Positions 6,421 through 11,095 of a stretch of DNA of 11,095 nt are shown one piece after another; positions within the stretch are counted from its first letter, which is position 1, and each line of letters begins with the position of its first letter. The notes beneath the pieces are model-generated. The model was not told the origin of the DNA. It was given only the letters and a program-made list of their open reading frames with translations, and did not search any database. The stretch covers positions 1 through 11,095 of the forward strand of contig QMMS01000131.1 in NCBI GenBank assembly GCA_003647375.1, written 5' to 3'. Position numbers and translations under genes: made by a program. The DNA comes from Deltaproteobacteria bacterium. Its GTDB lineage: Bacteria > Desulfobacterota > Desulfobacteria > Desulfobacterales > B30-G6.

Positions 6421-9162
6421 ATGGACAAGAGAGAGTTTCTCAAAGAGGTCAATGTGGGGGGAAAATCTTACGGTATATACGACATCAACAAGCTAGGGGA
6501 AAAAGGAATTGCTCATGTGGACCGTCTGCCCTTTTCCATCAAGATTCTTGTGGAAAACCTGCTTAGAAAACTGGATGGCCGGATTGTGCTGGAAAAAGAC
6601 CTGCTCAACATCGCCAACTGGCAGAAACGTTACGATGCACCGGTGGAGATCCCCTATCATCCGGCACGGGTATTGATGCAGGATTTTACCGGCGTGCCGG
6701 CGGTGGTGGACCTGGCGGCCATGCGGGACGCCATGAAGGATATGGGGGGAGACCCCAAAAAGATCAACCCCCTGGTGCCGGTGGATCTTGTCATCGACCA
6801 TTCCGTGCAGGTGGACTATTACGGGACGAGCGATTGCCCGCAGCTCAATGTGGCCAAGGAATACGAACGTAATGGCGAACGATACACGTTTTTAAAATGG
6901 GCGCAGAAGAGTTTCGACAACTTTAGTGTCGTGCCGCCCCGTTCGGGCATCTGCCATCAGGTCAATCTGGAATACCTGGGGAAGACCATTGTTACCGTGG
7001 AATTGGACGGTCAACCCTTAGCATACCCGGACACGGTTGTGGGTCTGGACTCTCACACCACCATGATCAACGGCATCGGTGTGATGGGATGGGGTGTTGG
7101 CGGTATCGAGGCGGAGGCTGTGATGTTAGGCCAACCCTACTACATGTCGATTCCCGAAGTGATCGGTGTGCGGATGACCGGAGTGCTGAAGCCCGGGGTG
7201 ACCGCCACGGACCTGGTGCTGCGGGTGACCCAGATGCTCAGGGAATACAAAGTGGTGGAAAAGTTCGTAGAGTTTTTCGGACCGGGCATGAAGCAGCTTT
7301 CCGTGCCGGACCGGGCCACCATCGCCAACATGTCCCCGGAATACGGTGCCACCATGGGTTTTTTTCCGGTGGATGAAAAAACCGTGAATTATCTCGAAAT
7401 GACCAACCGGGCAGAACAAGCCCGCATCGTGGACACCTGCGCACGTGAAATGGGTCTTTTCTATACGGGCGAGACCGATCCGGAATACACGGATGTGCTG
7501 GAGCTGGATCTTGCCACGGTGAAACCGGCCATATCCGGGCCGGCCAAGCCCCATGACCGAATCGAACTTCAGGAGATCAAGGAAACATTTGCCCACATCA
7601 TCGGGTGTGAATACGAGCGGGATACGGATCTATCCGACTACTCCACCTTCATCAACGAGTCCGGCTGCGAAACCCGCCGGACCCGCCGGTGTGTACCGGT
7701 GAATCAGCGGCTTTTCGATCTGGAACTCAACGGCACTCCGGTGAAGATCGGCGACGGCAGCATCGTGATTGCCGCCATCACCTCGTGCACCAACACATCC
7801 AATCCCTTCGTACTGATAGGGGCAGGTCTCCTGGCGCGCAACGCGGTCAAGCGGGGGTTGCGGGTGCCGCCCTTTGTAAAAACATCCCTGGCGCCCGGAT
7901 CCAGGGTGGTCAATCGATATCTGGAAGCTGCCGGGGTCATGCCTTATTTGGAAGCGTTGGGTTTTCACACGGCCGGGTTCGGATGCACCACCTGCATCGG
8001 CAACAGCGGCCCGCTGCACCCGGTCATCGAACAGGCCATTCGGGAAAATGATCTCAACGTCTCTTCGGTGCTTTCAGGGAACCGAAATTTCGAAGCCCGC
8101 ATCCATCAGTCCATCAAATCCAATTTCCTGGCCTCTCCCATGCTGGTGGTGGCCTTTGCGTTGGCAGGCCGGATCGATACCGATCTATACGCGGAACCGG
8201 TGGGAATCGATCCCAATGGGGAGCCCGTGTACATGAATGAGATCTGGCCGGACCACGCAGAAATCGCCACGTTGGTCGGTGCCCACGTCAAGCAGGAATT
8301 CTACCGGGAGGAATACAGCCGGATTTTTGAAGGCGATGCGTTCTGGCAGGAACTTGATGTGGCCGAAAGCACTACCTATGCCTGGGACGAAACATCCACG
8401 TATATAAAAAATCCGCCTTACTTTGAAAATTTTTCCAAGGATGCAGATGCTCCGCCGGATATCGTTGGAGCACAGACCCTGCTTGTTCTGGGTGATACCG
8501 TGACCACGGATCACATCTCTCCTGCAGGGGCGATTCCCGCCGAATATCCCGCCGGTAAATACTTGATCTCCAAATCCGTTTCACCTGCCACCTTCAATTC
8601 CTACGGATCTCGCCGGGGCAACCATGAAGTGATGATGCGGGGCACCTTCGGTAATATTCGCATTAAAAACAATCTGGTGGATCCCAAAGAGGGCAGTTTT
8701 ACATTGAAGTTTCCGGACAAAAAGAAGATGTTCGTCTACGAAGCCGCCATGGAATACAAGAAAGAAGGCACACCCCTCATCGTGTTGGGCGGCAAGGAAT
8801 ACGGTGCCGGATCGTCTCGGGACTGGGCGGCCAAAGGTTCCAATCTGCTGGGAGTTAAGGCGGTTATCACCGGTTCTTACGAGCGCATACACCGCAGCAA
8901 TCTGGTGGGCATGGGTGTGCTGCCGTTGGTATTCAAAGAGGGAGACAGCTGGTCGAGCCTGGGTCTGGACGGATCTGAACTGTTTTCCATCAGTGGCATT
9001 CAGGATATCACACCGCGAAAGACACTGCAGGTCGAGGCCGTAAAGGAGGACGGAACAAAAATCAGCTTTGAGGTGACGGCCCGGCTTGATACGGTAGTGG
9101 ATGTGGAATATTTTTTAAACGGCGGTATCCTGCCGTATGTTCTCAGAAAGCTTATCGGATAA
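6421..9162 (+). CDS. acnA: Aconitate hydratase A (aconitase)
   Basis: The 913-residue enzyme interconverts citrate and isocitrate through cis-aconitate in the citric acid cycle, using a [4Fe-4S] cluster in the cytoplasm. The three cluster cysteines are present: C456 in AAITSCTNTSNP, and C522 and C525 in GFGCTTCIGNSG. Their spacing (66 and 3) equals that of E. coli AcnA (C435, C501, C504). The substrate-binding loop of the swivelling domain, GAGSSRDWAAKG (S798, S799, R800), is also intact. Further family motifs are VVPPRSGICHQVNLE, DSHTTMINGIGVMGWGVGG and LGDTVTTDHISPAGAIP. Length is slightly above the E. coli enzyme (891 residues), within the AcnA/IRP1 range. ATG 6421 is chosen for its AGGAGGG site and the typical N-terminus. 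No other citric-acid-cycle gene is adjacent; the gene sits alone between two copies of a repeat. Confidence 0.97.
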   Translation: MDKREFLKEVNVGGKSYGIYDINKLGEKGIAHVDRLPFSIKILVENLLRKLDGRIVLEKDLLNIANWQKRYDAPVEIPYHPARVLMQDFTGVPAVVDLAAMRDAMKDMGGDPKKINPLVPVDLVIDHSVQVDYYGTSDCPQLNVAKEYERNGERYTFLKWAQKSFDNFSVVPPRSGICHQVNLEYLGKTIVTVELDGQPLAYPDTVVGLDSHTTMINGIGVMGWGVGGIEAEAVMLGQPYYMSIPEVIGVRMTGVLKPGVTATDLVLRVTQMLREYKVVEKFVEFFGPGMKQLSVPDRATIANMSPEYGATMGFFPVDEKTVNYLEMTNRAEQARIVDTCAREMGLFYTGETDPEYTDVLELDLATVKPAISGPAKPHDRIELQEIKETFAHIIGCEYERDTDLSDYSTFINESGCETRRTRRCVPVNQRLFDLELNGTPVKIGDGSIVIAAITSCTNTSNPFVLIGAGLLARNAVKRGLRVPPFVKTSLAPGSRVVNRYLEAAGVMPYLEALGFHTAGFGCTTCIGNSGPLHPVIEQAIRENDLNVSSVLSGNRNFEARIHQSIKSNFLASPMLVVAFALAGRIDTDLYAEPVGIDPNGEPVYMNEIWPDHAEIATLVGAHVKQEFYREEYSRIFEGDAFWQELDVAESTTYAWDETSTYIKNPPYFENFSKDADAPPDIVGAQTLLVLGDTVTTDHISPAGAIPAEYPAGKYLISKSVSPATFNSYGSRRGNHEVMMRGTFGNIRIKNNLVDPKEGSFTLKFPDKKKMFVYEAAMEYKKEGTPLIVLGGKEYGAGSSRDWAAKGSNLLGVKAVITGSYERIHRSNLVGMGVLPLVFKEGDSWSSLGLDGSELFSISGIQDITPRKTLQVEAVKEDGTKISFEVTARLDTVVDVEYFLNGGILPYVLRKLIG

Positions 9163-9212
9163 TACAGAGTCCCTTAACAGCGATCAGATGTCAAACATAT
9201 CCCCGGTTTTTA

Positions 9213-9263
9213 TCAGGGATGATATTTTCACTTCTTGGTTGACTATCTCAGGAATTATCTGGG
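9213..9263 (+). repeat. Direct repeat, copy 2, downstream of acnA
   Basis: This is the partner of 6171-6221 in the same orientation, 51 bases with 8 mismatches and no gaps. It begins 51 bases after the acnA stop codon. Its first bases (GGGAT, 9216-9220) can pair with ATCCC at 9199-9203, again a weak 5-bp hairpin at the left edge, with different bases from copy 1. No reading frame through both copies is free of stops or shows clear codon-level conservation. Confidence 0.75.
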
Positions 9264-9284
9264 TGAAAACGTTTTCCCCTGATT

Positions 9285-9473
9285 GTGACTTGGGTTTTAC
9301 AATTGGTTGAAGATCTCGAGCAGGTACCATCACAGTATTTCAAGAAACTGGTGAGCACCCAAGATCTCTGGGAGATGAGGGTTTCCGCTGGATCGAACAT
9401 TTTCCGGCTTATTGGATTCTTCGATAGCCCTAATATCGTGGTTGTAACGCACGGTTTTCAAAACCGGATATGA
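9285..9473 (+). pseudogene. Remnant of a Gp49/HigB-like toxin (RelE superfamily)
   Basis: The 62-codon frame from GTG 9285 carries the core of the phage-derived Gp49-like/HigB toxin family (PF05973): WVLQLVEDL, then VPSQYFKKL, then DLWEMRV, SNIFRLIGFFD and VVVTHGFQ. Intact members have about 35-40 residues before this point and continue after HGFQ with a KKTQKTP-like basic tail. Here both are missing: in-frame stops lie just upstream (near 9278) and the frame ends with NRI and a stop. No start with a good ribosome binding site is visible and no helix-turn-helix antitoxin gene follows. Such toxins cleave mRNA at the ribosome; this copy is probably inactive. The family call rests on recognised motifs, not a search. 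Confidence 0.65.
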
Positions 9474-9559
9474 GCAATTTCAACCTATCAATCGTCCCAA
9501 AATTAAAAGTGAACGACTTGACCATCCTCGATGATCCCTACTATCTGAAGGTTATGTAA
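9470..9559 (+). CDS. Tiny ORF overlapping the toxin remnant
   Basis: An ATG overlaps the toxin frame's stop codon (ATGA at 9470-9473) and opens 29 codons beginning MSNFNLSIVPKLKVNDL and ending with TAA at 9557-9559. The 4-base overlap is the usual layout of a toxin-antitoxin pair, but the peptide is far too short for a HigA-type antitoxin and no DNA-binding motif is visible. It may be a decayed partner or a chance ORF. Confidence 0.2.
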   Translation: MSNFNLSIVPKLKVNDLTILDDPYYLKVM

Positions 9560-9978
9560 CACAAGGTTGGATCTCAATTGATATCAATCAGTTGACATAA
9601 TCCAAGAAATTTAAACCACACCGTAACAATTGTTTTTTGAAGATTTGTTGTTGAAAAAGGGCAACTTCAATTCTATGGGATCTGCCCTTTTTTGCATTTT
9701 TGTAAGAAATGGGATATCTTTACCGGTGGGCGTGGAAATTATTATTGTGGGAATCTCAAGTATCACAGGTTTTTTGATGCTCCTGAAACCGGCCATGTTC
9801 TCCATGTATTTGTACCCGGGTGATATTTGGTTTTCGGATAAGATATCACAAGGCGGCAACCATGAAATTGTTAATTCCTTGACCCATCTCTTCAAATAAT
9901 ATAACTACGTTGTAACTCGTTAAAATCACAACCTTTCCATAATATATCATCTTCAAACAATAACCGGAAGGTGATCCA
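9560..9978. other. A+T-rich spacer without a convincing gene
   Basis: This 419-base stretch before the cyclase gene holds a perfect 12-base palindrome ATTGATATCAAT (9577-9588) and a terminator-like hairpin (9654-9692). Opposed open frames cover 9611-9899 on both strands: 94 codons on the minus strand from ATG 9895, and 75 codons on the plus strand from ATG 9675 (or from TTG 9630). Neither has a recognisable domain or a good ribosome binding site, and they cannot both be real. The plus-strand frame has a hydrophobic middle (EIIIVGISSITGFLML), the minus-strand one is mostly polar. Decayed coding DNA is possible. Confidence 0.5.
9654..9692. terminator. Terminator-like hairpin
   Basis: AAAAAGGGCA (9654-9663) and TGCCCTTTTT (9683-9692) form a perfect 10-bp stem around a 19-base loop. 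The A-tract and T-tract on either side allow use in both directions. Only five of the pairs are the G+C-richer core and the loop is large, so strength would be modest. It could end transcripts from the acnA/toxin-remnant side before the cyclase gene. Confidence 0.35.
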
Positions 9979-11095
9979 ATGCCCGAAGACAAACAAAAAG
10001 TCACACGCAAACTCCGAGCCATTCTTTCTGCTGATGTGAAAGGCTACAGCATCCTTATGGCGGATGATGAGGTTCATACAATCGAGACATTGAAAAAGTA
10101 CCGACAGATCATGTCTTATCAAATTCAACAACATTCCGGTCGTGTTGTTGACAATCCTGGTGACAATCTGCTTGCCGAGTTCTCCAGTGCTTTTGATGCA
10201 GTCCAATGTGCTATGGAGATACAGAAGAAACTGAAGAAAGAGAATGCACGGTTTGTTGAGGACAAACGGTTGGAATTTCGTATCGGTTTGAATATTGGAG
10301 ATGTGGTTCAGGATGGAGATCGTATATATGGAAGCGGTGTGAATGTTGCTGCAAGAATTGAAGGACTCGCCGATCCAGGAGGTATATGCATATCCCGAAA
10401 TGCTTACGATCATGTAAAAGACAAACTTGATCTTGGCTTTGAGTACCTTGGTGAGCATGATGTAAAGAACATCAAGGAGCCTGTCAGGATATACAAGGTT
10501 CTTCTGGATATAGAATCACCGAAGCCTCTGGTGGAGGAGCAACTTGAATCACCGGAAAAACCATCCATCGCTATTCTCCCCTTTATCAATATGAGTGCCG
10601 ACCCAAAGCAGGAGTATTTTAGCGATGGGATGACCGAGGATCTGACGACCGATTTGTCAAAGATCTCTGGTCTGTTGGTAATCTCCCGCAACTCGGCATT
10701 CGCATATAAGAGGAAGTCTATAGAGGCTAAGCAAATAGCAGCAAAGCTTGGTGTAAAATACTTCCTCGAAGGAAGCGTTCGTAAGGCCGGGGAGCAAGTA
10801 CGAATAAACGCCCAACTTATTGATGCCATCACCGACAAGCATCTGTGGGCAGAGCGTTATGACGGCAATATGGACAATATTTTTGGTTTGCAGGATAAGA
10901 TCACCCAAAAGATAGTCGCCGCATTAGAAGTGAAATTGGCGAAAGCGGAGCAAAAACAATTTGCCAGTAGAGAGACAAGTAATATTGTTGCCTATGATGC
11001 ATACCTTAAGGGAATGGATTATTTGAATCGACAAAGTCGATCAACCAAAACACTTTTCTATTTTGAGAAAGCTATAAAATTAGATCCTAACTACA
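9979..11095 (+). CDS. Class III adenylate/guanylate cyclase with FlgO/TolB-like and TPR domains (3' end missing)
   Basis: The first 372 codons are visible and the frame leaves the window open. Residues about 10-180 form a class III cyclase homology domain. Metal-binding aspartates are D19 (LSADVKGYS) and D62 (PGDNLLAEF), and the transition-state pair is N122/R126 (GVNVAARIEG). The usual substrate-selecting lysine region before GD62 reads VVDNP, so ATP versus GTP preference is unclear. A FlgO/TolB-like domain runs from about 195 (SIAILPFINMS, YFSDGMTEDL, YFLEGSVRKAG, HLWAERYDG) to about 320. TPRs begin near 335 (AYDAYLKGMDYL, YFEKAIKLDPNY). No membrane segment is seen, so it is probably a cytoplasmic sensor. 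ATG 9979 has GGAAGG 7 bases upstream. The architecture is common in proteobacteria; the activating signal is unknown. Confidence 0.9.
   Translation, partial: MPEDKQKVTRKLRAILSADVKGYSILMADDEVHTIETLKKYRQIMSYQIQQHSGRVVDNPGDNLLAEFSSAFDAVQCAMEIQKKLKKENARFVEDKRLEFRIGLNIGDVVQDGDRIYGSGVNVAARIEGLADPGGICISRNAYDHVKDKLDLGFEYLGEHDVKNIKEPVRIYKVLLDIESPKPLVEEQLESPEKPSIAILPFINMSADPKQEYFSDGMTEDLTTDLSKISGLLVISRNSAFAYKRKSIEAKQIAAKLGVKYFLEGSVRKAGEQVRINAQLIDAITDKHLWAERYDGNMDNIFGLQDKITQKIVAALEVKLAKAEQKQFASRETSNIVAYDAYLKGMDYLNRQSRSTKTLFYFEKAIKLDPNY

Noticed and set aside
7126..8051. Long frames on both strands inside acnA
   Set aside because: Shadow frames of a G+C-biased, well-conserved gene; no domains recognised.
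6171..9263. acnA carried on a transposon or IS element
   Set aside because: No transposase gene, no terminal inverted repeats and no target-site duplication are visible; the flanking copies are direct and only about 84% identical.
9592..9620. Sigma-70 promoter at TTGACA 9592
   Set aside because: The -35 match is perfect, but no acceptable -10 hexamer lies 16-18 bases downstream.

Overview
The window looks like chromosomal DNA of a Gram-negative bacterium. Gene content fits an anaerobic, sulfate-reducer-like member of the Desulfobacterota: an RND/MMPL exporter paired with an ABM-fold protein, a GT2/ATP-grasp cell-envelope locus, a stand-alone AcnA-type aconitase, and a cyclase-FlgO-TPR protein. 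That placement is inferred from gene style only; no phylogenetic marker is present.

Left part (1-2963): a divergent envelope-type locus. On the minus strand, a polyprenyl-phosphate-sugar-transferase-like GT2 enzyme (103-1131) is followed after 5 bases by the beginning of an unidentified gene that leaves the window. On the plus strand, an ATP-grasp ligase (1237-2433) is followed after 23 bases by a small membrane protein of the small multidrug export type (2457-2963).

Middle part (2964-6145): a 351-base gap carries two short arrays of the same 9-base unit in opposite orientations. An 847-residue MMPL/RND exporter (3315-5858) follows, tightly coupled to a 94-residue ABM-domain protein (5861-6145) whose ribosome binding site lies inside the end of the exporter gene.

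Right part (6146-11095): an intact aconitase A gene (6421-9162) with a strong ribosome binding site. It is flanked by two imperfect copies (about 84% identical over 51 bases) of an unexplained direct repeat at 6171-6221 and 9213-9263, each shortly after a stop codon. Then comes an A+T-richer stretch (about 9265-9978) holding the broken remnant of a Gp49/HigB-like toxin, a tiny ORF overlapping its stop codon, a palindrome, a terminator-like hairpin and no convincing intact gene. The window ends inside a class III nucleotide cyclase fused to a FlgO/TolB-like domain and TPRs (from 9979).

The best candidates for undescribed biology are the paired repeats around acnA, the 9-base repeat arrays, the GT2/ATP-grasp/small membrane protein locus, and the cyclase with a non-standard substrate-selection position.
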